In this document: positions 1 through 11,707 of the stretch, piece by piece
Layout: every line of letters begins with the position of its first letter
How positions within the stretch are numbered: position 1 is the stretch's first letter
Source: Phytopythium helicoides
Taxonomy: Eukaryota; Oomycota; Peronosporomycetes; Pythiales; Pythiaceae
Direction: 5' to 3'
NCBI GenBank assembly: GCA_024867545.1
Contig: JANFNE010000003.1
Span: 1-64,000, forward strand
DNA length: 64,000 nt
Program-made: the position numbers and the translations under genes
The notes under the pieces: model-generated
Database searches by the model: none
Told to the model about the DNA's origin: nothing
What the model saw: only the letters and a program-made list of their open reading frames with translations

Positions 1-1239
1 GTCCGATAAAAATTCGGGGCTGGTCCAAAACACTAGTGCATCGTGAAAATTTGAGTGCAACAAATTGGAGCGTTACAAAAACATAGGAAATGCATTGAGG
101 TCATTGCCATGTGCACGTTTCAGAGTCTTCAAACGCGTACGTAGTTGTCGGGGCTTGGCATTGCTCTCCACAATTTCCAATCTATACGACCAGATTTGTT
201 TGCTTGAGTACTTGCAAGTTGATACAGCATCAAGTCATCTTCAACGGTGAAATAGGTCATCAGAACTGAGGTAAGCTAGGGTTGAATGAGATACAAATTA
301 AAGCATGCTTGCACCTCTGCAGCTAGTTGTTGACTGGAATACAAATTCAAGCATGTTTGCCCCTCAGGATGCGATCGTGATCAGGTTGAAGCTTCTGGGG
401 TACAATTCTGTCTACTCTGCAGTGTCCCACTACCACAGTGGTCGATTGCTTGAGCATATGATAGATTCGTTGCCCGCTCACGTCCAGCTCGTCACTCCTT
501 GGCGAGCACTCTCACTCCCGCATTCCGCCAGCAAATCTTCCGAGTGACGACATTTTTCTTTCTCCATCTTTGGAGATTTATATGCTGATGAGCTCATCTT
601 GAAGCTTACATGTGGGAAAGTGTCGAGATGTGTTTTCGATCGGCACTTAGCTTCAACTCAATGCCACTACAGGACTGCCATATCATATATCTGTGTCGTT
701 CTTGCACTCTTCGCATGGACAGAGCTGCGACTACTGGTCGTACATCTTTGTATTCGTATTCACTTTGTGTGAAACGGCATGCTGACCTGCGGCGATATGA
801 TATCCCTACGTCTGGCTTCGATACATATGAGTCTAGGAAGACTGTGGTTGACACAGGCGACGGATTCGATGGATGCGTACGGCTATTTGAACTAGTAAAC
901 GGGTGGATCAAGTCCGCGGTTGCTACGCCAGAACAGCGTGAACATGAAAACTAAGTCGTGCAACTGTATGGGTTGCTTCCAAGCGACTATGGACACCACG
1001 GCTCTCAATAGTTCTACCTCTTCCCCGAGCTTTGTGATCGCTACAGCTCGTCGGAATGGAAGGATTCTCGGTCGTTCGATTGGTCACTGAAGGCAATTCC
1101 CATGGCGAGCAGAGGTGGAGCGCTCGCAAGCGCAGCTAGTAGGAAAGGGAGCAAGCCTTTGTGACGCATGTTTTGCTCATCCTGTGGATGTCAATGATAT
1201 CTCTGGGTTTGTTCAACACGAGCTCCTAGTAGTGCTTGG
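1..1239. other. Gene-poor left edge, no supported gene
   Basis: Short open frames occur on both strands but none shows a recognisable domain, codon continuity or splice structure. I see nothing that supports a gene here. Confidence 0.5.
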
Positions 1240-1890
1240 TGTCTGTTTCGTCGTGCTTTATACTTCAAACTTTGGTAACTCGGACATAGCGCAGCAACTG
1301 AGCAGCTTATAGCTCTGGCACCAGTTGCCGGCCCTACGGTGCTTCGACTTGACCACCGAGCTGCTCGCGTTGTCGCTACCAGGCAGCATATTCTGCAGTT
1401 CGGCGCGCATGAGCACCATCTGCAGGCTGTGTACATGTCCGGGTATGATAAAGGATATTGCAATTGCCATTCACAACTTTCTCGACGGCCTTGCGCTGGT
1501 TTTGCCCCGCTCCAGGGTCTCTGATCAGGTGCTGTGCTTGCGGATGGCATCATTGTGCATAAAACTCTGGAGGGGCATGATGTATGCTGCTCTCATGTAC
1601 TACGCGACAGACAGCAAGCTGGATGCGTTCAAATGGACGAATTTGCTTGGAGTTGCCCAGCTATTCAGCACTGGTAACGTTTGGACTGGGGTTTCCGGCG
1701 GCATGAGCTACGCGCTCGAGGTGATCCTGTGCTCCTTCGTGCTTGCCATGCCCATATCACGGAGCTTCTGTCGAGCAACTTCAAGCATGAACCCAAGGGA
1801 AAGCTCTCGTCCCATCCTTCTTCATCGGCGCCATGACCTTCGCCTTCAATCGCTTCATCATCATTCACTACGCTGACTCGGACTAAATGG
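1240..1890 (+). pseudogene. Decayed ZIP-family metal transporter remnant
   Basis: Pieces of a ZIP (SLC39) divalent-metal transporter can be read in order, but in more than one frame. Around 1445-1500 a segment reads IHNFLDGLAL, like the His-containing fourth membrane helix of ZIP proteins. Around 1536-1580 a different frame reads ADGIIVHKTLEG, like the fifth helix with its HK..EG signature. Around 1750-1885 the frames for HITELLSSNFKHEPKG and FFIGAMTFAFNRFIIIHYADSD resemble the C-terminal helices and end in TAG. A frameshift separates the last two parts, and a stop interrupts the second. The order and spacing fit one ancestral gene that has lost its reading frame. The N-terminal half is not visible. 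The family call is recognition from motifs only. Confidence 0.45.
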
Positions 1891-2500
1891 TGGTTGGTTT
1901 TTAATTCTAGCTAGGCTTGGAGTTCACCTACCAAGGTGGGCTCTGATTGGTCGATATTGGGGACGGAGCCCCATTACGTCCAATCACCAAACAGCATTCC
2001 CATTGAGTGGCCAAGCTGGCGCCTCACCTCTGCGAATGGAGAGACTGGGAAGGACTCGTCCGGAAGATCGCGGACCAAAGACAACTGCGTCTTCGCTATC
2101 GCCGATAACCCCATCGCCACGGATCTCAAGTACGCCATCTTGTTCTGATCCCGGGCAAATTTTATCCTACAGAGATGACTAAATACTAACAGCAATTGTA
2201 CACATGTTTCAGAGGGGCGTTGAGGGCGATTTCTTGCTGCGCTTCACCACAGGTGAATCTCGCTGTCACCTACTGGACCGAGCAACTGAAAAGAATAACC
2301 TCCCCAAGAAGGGAGCGTACTTGGACATTTTGGTTATCAACACTTTTATGTAAGGGTACCCGTTGAACGGATCAGTACCATGAAATTGGATTCACACAGA
2401 GATTGCTGGGATAAAGCCTCAGGAGAATTTCCGCAGTTACAAATGGCCAACGCCGCCACTAGTCAGACCCCCAAGACTGTATTAGGATTATAGTATACAT
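1891..2500. other. Degenerate stretch after the ZIP remnant
   Basis: A short frame at about 2213-2355 stays open for roughly 45 codons and ends in TAA, but I do not recognise it. No other supported feature. Confidence 0.3.
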
Positions 2501-2559
2501 GTATCCAAAGTGCAAGCGAACCACTTCGGGTCATGTCCCAACCAACGGTTCCTACTCAT

Positions 2560-2700
2560 CAGCAGGACCCTCATTCAAAATGTGCTGGTGACCCATTTTG
2601 GCTTGCCGTGGTCCCGACTATGCCGAGTTTACCGATACCTTAGCGATGTTGGGGCATCGGTTGCACTTCGGCACCTCACATATTGTCCAAGGTTTTAATA
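2560..2700 (+). mobile_element. Possible Ty3/gypsy integrase scrap
   Basis: Two overlapping frames read like the RNase-H-fold integrase core of a Ty3/gypsy element. One gives QQDPHSKCAGDPFW, compare the SDRDP..TS.FW signature. The other gives EFTDTLAMLGHRLHFGTSH, compare LG..L...T..HPQ. They lie in the right order but need a frameshift, and neither LTRs nor a reverse transcriptase are visible nearby. This is a weak, motif-only call. Confidence 0.3.
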
Positions 2701-2859
2701 CAGGCACAAACTGGTTTAGTTCTCAGTGTAACTTCGTGGTGCCGGCATCTTGCCGACTACTTGACGACAATTCGGTCAACTTGCGGGAATACATGATAAA
2801 TCCTTCGAGTGGCTTGGCACTTCTGACTTCTACATTGCTCAAATTAATTTAATCGGACA

Positions 2860-3315
2860 CACGAGGGTCAGTATACATTCAAGCGCGTCTGCTTTGGACA
2901 GTGAACAATGTCATTCATGGACTCCATCTCCTGTGATTGGACCTTGGCGAGCAAAGGGAGCCCGAGCATGAGCAGAAAGCAGCTCGTGCTCGCTGCTGTC
3001 GTGGTGATATGCGAGCTCAGACGCTAACTCAAATGTGCTGCAGATCTATCAGCAGGCCCTGCATAACAACTCATACTAGGCGAACCAGTTTCTGATTGCT
3101 CTTCCCTGCATGGCGGCACTGCTGACAATTCAACGGTTTCTGATCCAAGAGATTACATGCCGACGAAGTTGCAACTCGATCGAAAGCCCTGCCAGGTCGA
3201 GATACTATTCCAGCACATCGTAACAGTGACACCGCCGTAGGATGGTCGTGCAGCAAGTTCCAGCAAGAAAATGTAGTGGCGTCGCAAGGGCGTCGTTCAA
3301 TCACACATCACACAG

Positions 3316-3347
<32 letters not shown>

Positions 3348-3740
3348 ACCTAAAAAAAACTTTCAGAGAACGAAGATGTTGAAAAAAAGTAACAGCTACT
3401 TCACGGGCAGTGTGATCCCTCATTGAGAATGCATGATGCTTCTGCTAGCCAAATTTTAATTTGTTTTCCTTGGACAACCTCCACACAACCCGAAAGGACA
3501 ATTATTATCCAATGAAAATATAGCATAAAATAAATATTTCCGCCGCGCCTGCTGCTAGCGATGCCAGGGTAGCCTTACTGAGCTGGTTTGCTGGGGTTGT
3601 TGACAGGAAATATTAGCTTTCTGTTGCTTTTGCGCTGTCCTGCTGTTTTCAGTAGTCTTAACAATGAATGCATGTTACGCACATTGTCAGTGTGTTACTT
3701 CACTACACAGCTTCAACCCTGTTGGCCTGTTATTTACAAC
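2860..3740. other. Intergenic, contains poly-C tract
   Basis: No coding feature is supported. The stretch holds the long C homopolymer listed separately and AT-rich sequence after it. Confidence 0.5.
3317..3347. repeat. 31-base poly-C homopolymer
   Basis: An uninterrupted run of 31 cytosines (guanines on the minus strand). A run this long is unusual in a genome. It may be a real G-tract able to form quadruplex DNA, or it may mark an unstable or poorly assembled position. Confidence 0.95.
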
Positions 3741-3746
3741 TATCTG

Positions 3747-5223
3747 TTACAAGTGAATGTGCCACCATGTCGACCATTCATCCGCACACGACGTAGTAAG
3801 TTCTGTAGATGGGGCCGTTGCTCGTCCACGACTGATGTCGTGGAGGAGGTCATCGTAGCGCTGAGCGTGGCGCTCAACAATTCCTACGTTCACCGGAATG
3901 CTCGGAGTGTGGTTCAGAAAATCATTGTTGAGCTCCCGGTTATAGCGCTCAAGCGGATTGTTTGTCGGGTTGATGATGGGACACTGGATTCCTCGCACGT
4001 TTCAGAGCTTGGGAGGGTACGTGCGCATCCAGTGCGGCGAAAGTACGTCCAGAACTGCTTCCACGCACCACTGATACCGAGCTCTATCAACCTCGCCTGG
4101 ATCATCTCGGTCACGTAATTAATTTCTCGTGGATCAATCTGATTGTGCGGGAGGATGGTGAGCAGATCCAACATGTCATGGGCCATCGCAACGCCGATCT
4201 CATTGGCTGGATCGCGGAGTTTTGTAAGCTTACGCCAGATCGCTTGCTTGAAGTGGAAAAGATACCCCTCCACAGTGGCATCCGGGAACTGGTCGGCCAC
4301 TGCATTGATCATTGCTTGCTCAAAGTCATAGGTGATGGTCGAGGGATCCAGATTGATGCGTGCCGCAACGCAACCTCGACAAAGTGGAACACGTACCAGT
4401 ACACCCACTCTGTCTTGCTTGTAGACAGAACATACATCGTAGGAACGTAGCACTGGGACCCGCGGTAGTGCACCATCACCACAACACATTGATAGAATGG
4501 GTGCGGCACGCAGTAGAATGTCCCGTTGATGAAAAAGAGATGTTCGATTGTATTTGAGCAATTGGATCAGGTGGGATGGCCCCATCCAATCAACCGCTGG
4601 ATCTCGCCGCCTTCCTTGTAAGAGTAGTGAAACTAAAAAAAGAAGGCGTCACAGCTCTGTGTCAGAGACATTGGTGGGACCTCAATGTGCCCATGGATTG
4701 CAGACCCATAGTGCTGCTGGCGGATACGGTACACCCGTAAGATGGCTTGATTTCGGGTCCGGTCGAGCGTAATCGATTGACTCTGGAACCGCTCCCTCAC
4801 CATCTCCCAGATTCGGGGTGGCTACAGAGCGTGATGCTGAATGGAGAGAGTGTCTGTCGCCTCACGCATCCCCTCAGACACGTCATCGATCGCCGTCTCA
4901 TCGCGACGCGGCTGGGCACGGGTCTCTGAGCCACGTCTGCAGGAGTGGTCTCCCACCGGCTGATTTGAACCACCGGCGAGGATGTGCAGCTTAGCGCGAC
5001 ATCGTGTGCTTCTGTAGTTGCTACAGCGGTACGCCGTCTTGATGGTCGAGTGGTGCGCGCGTGTGTACTGGTACCTGCTCCACTGAATCGTGATGGCAGG
5101 GCCGATGGGTTGGTCTTCCTCTTCGGTCATAGTAGCACGATGAAAGACTCTTGGATGACCGGTGGGTTGGTTAGAGGGGTCGAGCAATGCAAATATCCGA
5201 ATGAGCACTCGCCAGAGCAACAA
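3747..5223 (-). pseudogene. Broken Mutator-like (MULE) transposase
   Basis: Three minus-strand frames, read from 5223 downwards, give the parts of a MULE transposase in the expected order. At about 5050-4970 there is a FLYWCH-like zinc-finger segment (AYRCSNYRSTRCRAKLH). At about 4350-4230 the MULE transposase core reads STITYDFEQAMINAV and VEGYLFHFKQAIWRKL, with the typical catalytic-core Asp and the following His. At about 3960-3910 comes the C-terminal TNNPLERYNRELN signature. The pieces are in different frames and stops lie between them, so the gene is dead. No terminal inverted repeats were identified by eye. MULEs are common in oomycete genomes. Confidence 0.75.
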
Positions 5224-7408
5224 AGAGCACTAAACAGTATGAATTGGCTGGCTAGCGTTGATTTAAATGACTGGTTACCTTTGATTTATGCTTCATTGCG
5301 ACGCAGTACCTGTTGTATGGTACACAATCGGTGCTGCTGAGCAAGTTGAAGTTGTACCCACATTCATGTGATGTGACTCTTAAAGATGCCTCTTTGTACT
5401 GATAAATGTTAATTTTTTGGCTAGTACTTTATTTTACTGGTCTGGTCAGGCTGACCAAAAAGTTCCGCTGTCACCTGACCCACGACCAGACCCAGGCCCG
5501 GAAAAGGTCCGTTTCATATTCTACCTCCTGCATCGACTATAATGCCTACGTCGAGAGTAACTCCGAAGCCCAAAGTGGACGCACTGCTACGAATGGGCCT
5601 CGTATCCATATTCATCAAGAATGACAGCAGTATTATAGTCGTCTGCGTCGCTCTCTACGATTGGTGCGCCGTGCTGAATGCTCAGCGAGTCTCCCCCTTG
5701 GAGTCTGTGGTGTCGCCCGGAGCGTGCAGGTTGAGACGGCGCTTAATGTATCCGGACAGATGGGGGGAGTAAATCATCCGAGAACTGAGGTGAGGCAAGG
5801 GGGCCTATGCGGTCGTCAACTTATGACGGAGGCGAAGTTGGGTTGGGGCGGACCGCGTCACCATCATACGATGAATGGCAGTTGTACGACGTCACACCGG
5901 ACTCGGCCGGCGAATGCAGGTATACTAGGAGCGGTAGCTTGATGGCATGGCAGCCCCTAGGTCAGACGGCGACGTGTACGAGGGTCCGGTGCAGGTGACT
6001 CAAAAGAAGCTGGATTGATGGTGATCTGCGTGTAGAGATGGAGCTTTAGCCATCTGACTCGCGCTTGGAGCTCGTCAATTCGGCGGAGGTATAGCTTGTT
6101 CGTTGTATGGGGTCACTTGGCGTTGACACAGTGGTCTTCAATGCTTGCTGGGCGAGGCATGGTGACCTGAGAAGTGAGGAAGAGATACCTAAGCGCACTC
6201 TGCACAGCAATATATTAATACGTGTAATTATTGCATACAATGTCGCTATGAGGCGTTTGATACTTGGATGGGAAAGTATCTTCTATATGGCTCTGATGCG
6301 AAAAACCTTACGGTTTACACTGTAAAAGCAAGCCAAAAATCCCACGCTGTGGGAATAGAAACAATGTTTGACACATATCTTGCAAGGAGTGGGTTGTCGT
6401 GCAGGGAGGAGTCGGCGAGTAGTACGTGTAATGCATATAAAATGTCGAAGTTTTCATGGTTAGCCTTGGCTCTACCTCCACGAGTTGGGATCACGCTCTG
6501 TCATTTTGTTCCGGAAACAGAAGTACCAGCACTGCAGAGGTGAGTTGACCACAATTCAAGCGCGGCAGTAAATTAACCCAGTGCAACGCCGGTGCCGCGT
6601 GAGGTTGCCAATCCATAGCGACCATAGAGTCCAGCGTCTCTCCTTGGACCTTGTAGACGGTCAAGCCGAGCGTACATAAAAAAATAGTTGCTGCAGCTTG
6701 ATCATAACGCTGCGTAGCGCGACCGTCCGAAATCTAAAGGATTGTAGTCGACTTGGTGTACTGATCGGTCGCGTAGAATACCTGAAATAGCTCTGGGTCG
6801 AGCTCTGGGCGGCGTTGCGCGCAGTCGCGGCAGTAGACTCCATCGTCTCGTCGAGGTTTTTCGGATGAAGTTTATGGGGGACCACCAATATTTACCGTTT
6901 CGAACGTCGAGCGTTTCTGATAGGTCTATAACAAGGAAAAATACATTTCTAGATAACTTCCGTAGAGATATACTGTACTTGATAAAGTTTACATTATTAT
7001 CGTAAAAGTATACGTGTTTTGTGAAAGTAGCACACGAAAAAGATATAGGTCCACTATAGTGAACGGCCGTCAAACAGCGAAGAAGGCGCGTGAGACCAAA
7101 ATATCTTGGTGTTTGTATGTGGTTGATGTAGTCGTCGGCCCATTCGATATCGACTGAATGTGACCACCAGTGCGAGCAATCAGTCACTTCGTGCCTATGC
7201 ATGCCATGACCAACACGGCGCTCACCTCCCCTTTGCACGCACACTCCGTCGAACACTCGATAGAACTTGGGTTCAAAGGAGACCGGCCTGTCTGCGCGAC
7301 GTTCCACCGTCGAGCGCTCTAGTCGTCACCTCGGACTCTCACTCGTCATCCAGCGGCGCCGGGCTCACTCACTCGCCCACTCGAAGCTCAGTCGTCGCTG
7401 ATTCGGCG
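5224..7408. other. Intergenic, AT-rich, upstream of Cys/His gene A
   Basis: Overlapping open frames occur on both strands, but none has a recognisable domain. The last few hundred bases before 7409 presumably hold the promoter and 5' leader of gene A. Confidence 0.4.
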
Positions 7409-8161
7409 ATGCGCGCCATGTCGTTCCAGGATCTCTTCTCGCGGCCGGCGGCCGTGCCCAAGAGCTCCATCGGCTTCATCCTGGGCGACGGCACCGCCGG
7501 TAGTGAGCCCCAGCGAGCGCCGGGCGTCAAGCTCGAGCCTGGCGACGAGCTGCGGCCGGCGACGGCAGCTGCAGCAGAGGCAGCAGAGACAGCAGAGGCA
7601 GAGCCCCGACGCAAGAAGAAGAGGAAGGCGCGCATCTGCAAGGAGCCCGGGTGCGACAAGTACGTCGTGGACCACGGGCTCTGCATCCGCCATGGGGTGA
7701 GCGAGTGTCTGCGGTGAAAGCGAGGCGCGTCCTGGACTAACCGCAGTGGCGGCGACAGGGAGGCAAGCGCTGCAACGTCGAGGGCTGCAACTGCCGCGCG
7801 CAGAACCGCGGGCTCTGCTGGAAGCACGGCGGCTACACGATCTGCAAGGTCGAGGGCTGCGCCAAGCGCGCCAAGTCGCGCGGCATCTGCTGGTCGCACG
7901 GTGGCGGCACGCGCTGCAAGACCGACGGCTGCACCAAGATCGCCGTCTCGCTGGGCCGCTGCTGGGCCCACGGCGGAGGTAGGTCGTCCGTCGTGGCTCA
8001 CCTCACGCCACCTCTACACTCACCGCGTGCGTGCTCCCGCGCCGTCTGCAGGCAAGCGCTGCGTACGCGAAGGCTGCCGCAAGCCAGCGTCCGAGCGCAC
8101 CAACAACTTTTGCGCCGACCACTTTGCCTGGAGCCAGCACGCCGTCGGCTCTCCGCCGTAG
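7409..8161 (+). CDS. Gene A: WRKY19-like Cys/His-repeat protein (3 exons)
   Basis: Predicted exons 7409-7696, 7759-7978 and 8052-8161 join in frame to 205 aa. The introns are 62 and 73 bp with GTGAGC/CAG and GTAGGT/CAG borders. Residues 19-28 carry the family motif (SSIGFILGD). A basic patch (RRKKKRKAR) follows just before five Cys/His modules: four of C-x4-C-x9-C-x2-H and a last one with x11 (ending NNFCADH). The modules begin ICKEPGCDKYVV and RCNVEGCNCRAQ. Intron 1 falls after the HG of module 1, as in the 42-61 kb paralogues, but intron 2 falls after module 4 instead of module 2. The start could also be the Met at 7418. The closest relative in the window is gene N at 38.8 kb. Oomycete databases tend to name such proteins WRKY19-like because Arabidopsis WRKY19 carries similar N-terminal repeats. 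No WRKY motif is present. The molecular function is unknown. Confidence 0.88.
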
Positions 8162-9359
8162 CAACCTCGCGAGGCAAGCCTCTCAGCTCGTCGCGGGCGT
8201 CGTCACGAACCGCTCTTTACTACTAACTATGGAATCGAACGCTGCGACCTGCTCCCCTCCTCGCTCGGCTTGGCGTCCAGTCGACCCCACGACGCGAATG
8301 GTCCTTCGACCGAATCTCGCCGAGAAAACGTGTGGCGGTCAGGCGCGGGAGCAGGAGGATGCTGCGTGTATCGCACGACGGACGTGATTGCGAGGCCGTC
8401 AGAGGAAGCTGCGCAAGCCGTCGCCTTCCATACAGCCGCCCAATGTCGCGCTCCATAGAGCACGGCGCAGGTCGCCAGTCGACCATGAGCAGCAGCCGTG
8501 AGATCATCACCACCCACACAGCGTACAGTAGGATCGAGCGGGCAAGATTGTTGAAGCTGGAAACTGCCGCGCATCTCTAGTGTTCAGTATGCTTGCTCCC
8601 TCGCAGCCTGCGAGTCGAGTCGCAGGCGCAGGCGACAGTCGCCTTGGCGTTTTGTTGAAGGTCAGCTGTGTGATACATTGGCATCGGGGACTCTTGCCCT
8701 GGACCATTGCTTCCTTCATCGTTTCTTTGCTGGCACTTTGGCAACTGGACATCGCGGGATGAACCTGCCCTCTGTTTGAATCCTAAAGTTCGGCAACGTT
8801 TCTGTTGCGAGTCAAGCAGCAGCAATGAGAAGTCGATAACGTCAATATATTTGGTTCCTCTGGCAGCATCAGTCGTGCTTGCTGTGTTTGCTCCAGTAAC
8901 GCTTAGAGCAGAACTACTGCACGGCGTGGTGTTGCTTTCGCTAAGAAGAGGCGAATAGGAAGCGGTTAATGGCTCGCAACTGCCGGTTATTCAGATCTAT
9001 CGACACCGTATTGGTGCTGACGCCGCTGCTCGAGCTGCCGAAAACGCACTAGTGCAATCAACTGGATCAAATAGAGCTAAGCGCGTTCAACTCTTTTTCA
9101 TACCTGCACCTGTCGAAAATACACGACTCGAGTTGGTGCGGGCCGAGAAGTCGTTTGATATCGATACTAGAATCATCCTTCAGTTGCACGTAGAGCTCGT
9201 GTCCACAAAGATCAAGATTTCCCCTGCAGAGCTCGTCGAGTTGACGCAGCCATGCAGCTACCGATGATCCTTCCCACCAACGCGACAAAGTCCCCGGCAA
9301 AGACGCTGCATTTGATAGCATCACAATGCTTGAGCTCGCTTTGACAAGAACACATCGCC
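8162..9359. other. Intergenic, no supported gene
   Basis: Short frames on both strands, none convincing. Confidence 0.4.
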
Positions 9360-10640
9360 ACTCGTCATCGAGCTCGTGCCACATGACACGCACCGAGGCA
9401 CCGGCAGTCAAAGAGCTTGCACCTCCCGATACACTCACGTCGCCGCCGACCGATCCTGACACCGATAACATCCCAACCGTGCCGGCAGACGTGCTCACCA
9501 CACCGCCAGAAGCAGTAGTGGACGCACTCGACGAGATTGACACCGACCTGGACACACCGCCAGATGCAGAGCCGCTTCAAACACACACGACTCCGCTCTC
9601 CACGGTCCCCTTCACAACGCTTGAACCCACACTCCCCGCGCCGCTTGTCGTAGACTCACTTGCACCGCTCAGGATGCTCACGCTGCCGCCCACACCACTC
9701 GACGACGCACCACACAACAGAGAGATGGACGCGCGGCTGCCACTCACAGAAGATCCGCCTGCGACCTCGATCTTCCATGTCGACGATCCGCTTCCGAAGC
9801 GCACGAAACCGCTCGCCACGCCAGAGTCGCCGCTCGTCGCGGTCACGTTGTCGCTTCTAGTACTGTGTTGCTCGCAGCACTGTGCGTCGAGATCACTACC
9901 GAGACGCTCATCGACAAGCCATCGCCACTCGTCAAAGACACAGCGCCTCCAACAGCGCCGCCAACAGAGCTGGACAACGACCCGCCATCCACCGTCACAC
10001 TGCCGGCCACGTCCTGCGCATTGCTGGCGCCTCACAGATTGCGCCGCACTCGTGCTGTCCACCGATCCGCCCTACAACAACAAGTCGCTCCTGGCATTGC
10101 TGCTGACGCTACTGCCGACGCTACTTCCCTGGATGATGCGGATACCACCTCCAGAGCCGCTTGACACGGGCACTGCGCCAGATGAGCGTGCGGACGTGCC
10201 ACTGCCAAGCACCGTGGCTCCAGTCGTTGTCGTCACACTACCACTCATCACTTCCATAAGACAGTTGCTCGTGTCATCCAGATCGAGATCGAGCTTCCCG
10301 TAGACGTGGAGCACGCATCAGTGCTCGTACACACTCCGCCCGGACTGGCACGGAGCCTCCGCGACCGGTGGACGTCAACGAGCCACCAGCGATGGTCACA
10401 TTGCCCGCGTCTGATGCAGTGTCCGACGAGCCTCGAACCCACCGTCCTAGGCAGAGCTGTCACCAGATATCAGGGCCACCGTGCCTGACGCGTCGGTTGC
10501 CAATCGCACATTACCACTGTTTTCGACGCCGGATTACACCGTACTCGCCACTGCCAGTGCTGCTTGCCACGGACCCCACCATGATCGGCTTGTGGTCCTC
10601 GCCTCACTTGCGCGAGGCTCTCCCGCAGGCAAACGGCCGA
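9360..10640 (-). pseudogene. Relic of a Ser/Gly/Thr-rich repeat protein gene
   Basis: The long plus-strand frame rich in Pro, Thr and Leu is the mirror of the real signal. On the minus strand several frames read repeats of the style G-x-V-S/T-x-x-x-G-x-S/A. Examples are SGSVTTTTGATV near 10250, ASDAGNVTIAGGSLTSTGRGGSV near 10400 split over a frame change, GVGGSVSILSGASEST near 9670, and VGGDVSVSGGASS near 9440. Such glycine/serine/threonine beta-repeat proteins form large, often secreted families in Phytophthora. Here at least three frames are needed to follow the repeat and stops intervene, so the gene is disrupted. The end near 9067-9350 reads a non-repetitive segment of unknown nature. A related scrap lies at about 20945-21030. 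Confidence 0.6.
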
Positions 10641-10757
10641 CTGCCGCACCACCGCAACTCATTGTCCTCGACCACTCGAGAGACGTTTCCTGCAAAGGTT
10701 ATTGGTGGACGTGTAAAGTTTCCCTCCGCAACTTAATCGCAGAATCTCCCCCTCAGA

Positions 10758-11672
10758 ATGTCGTCGCCGATGGAGTCGCCCGCCGCTGCTGCTGCGGATG
10801 GCGCCGCGCCTGTCGCGACGCTGAGCGCGAGCGCGAGCGCTCCTGGCGCGGCGTCGCCCGCCAAGAAGGGCCGCGGGGCCGGTCGGCGGCTGACGGACCG
10901 CGAGCGGCTGGAGATCCTGAACGAGTTCGAGCGCACGCCGGGCGTGTCGAACGCCGACGTGGCGCGGCGCTACGGCATCACACGCGCGGCCGTGCAGAAG
11001 CTCAAGGCCAAGGGCCCCGAGGTCAAGGCGCGCTACCGCTTCGGGTCCGTGGGGCTGCGTGACAGCCGCAAGCGCGGCTCGCACTCGGTCAGCGTGCCCT
11101 TCGAGCGCGAGCTCTTCGAGTGGGTGCGCGGGCTCAAGGCGCGCAAGGTGCCCGTGCCGCCCTCGCTCGTCAAGGAAAAGGCCAAGCTGCTCGTGCCCAA
11201 GTACAACCTCGGCAGCTTCCAGGCCTCCAACGGCTGGTACTACAACTTTTGCAAGCGCTTCAGCATCGCCACCGGCGTGCAGCCCGAGGACCGCGCAGAG
11301 GCCGCCGCACAAGCCGCCGCGCTCGAGCAGCAGCAGCTCCTCGACCAGCAACGCAGGCAGCAGCAGCTCCTTGAGCAGCAGGAGGAGCTACGCCGCCGGC
11401 TTCTCAATCCGCCAGTGCTCACAGACGTTGAGGACCACCCGCCGTCGACGATGACGACGACTCCAGCAGCCCTCACCCCGCCCAGCGCCGCTGCCGTCGT
11501 GCAGCCCGAGGTCCTGAGCGAGAGCGCCAAGAGCGACCGCATCCTCGCGCTGCTCGAGGCGCAGGCAGGACTCATCGAGCGCCAGACGCGCGCCAGTGAA
11601 CAGCAGGCCGAGACACTCAAGAAGCTGCTCGACCTGCTCGTGGCCAGCCGCTCCGCCGCCACCAGCATTTGA
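10758..11672 (+). CDS. CENP-B/Psq-type HTH DNA-binding protein
   Basis: A single-exon 304-aa protein. Residues about 42-85 (RLTDRERLEILNEFE through RYGITRAAVQKLK) form a helix-turn-helix of the kind found in CENP-B, pogo/Tigger transposases and Psq proteins. Residues about 112-165 (FERELFEWVRGLKARKV, then NGWYYNFCKRFSI) resemble the second CENP-B/Tc5 DNA-binding domain. There is no DDE transposase domain after it. Instead residues 175-205 are a Gln/Leu/Arg coiled coil and the C-terminus has a second predicted helix (LALLEAQAGLIERQ, ETLKKLLDLL). This looks like a transposase-derived DNA-binding protein that lost the catalytic part. The open frame is intact and GC-rich like its neighbours, which suggests a host-retained gene. 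Target sites and role are unknown. Confidence 0.8.
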   Translation: MSSPMESPAAAAADGAAPVATLSASASAPGAASPAKKGRGAGRRLTDRERLEILNEFERTPGVSNADVARRYGITRAAVQKLKAKGPEVKARYRFGSVGLRDSRKRGSHSVSVPFERELFEWVRGLKARKVPVPPSLVKEKAKLLVPKYNLGSFQASNGWYYNFCKRFSIATGVQPEDRAEAAAQAAALEQQQLLDQQRRQQQLLEQQEELRRRLLNPPVLTDVEDHPPSTMTTTPAALTPPSAAAVVQPEVLSESAKSDRILALLEAQAGLIERQTRASEQQAETLKKLLDLLVASRSAATSI

Positions 11673-11707
11673 GTCGCCTCACTTTTGCATGTAGCTCTAG
11701 TCTATGA

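Noticed and set aside
9326..10303. 325-codon Pro/Thr/Leu-rich plus-strand frame
   Set aside because: The minus strand reads a known style of Ser/Gly repeats. The plus frame is its complement and shows no domain.
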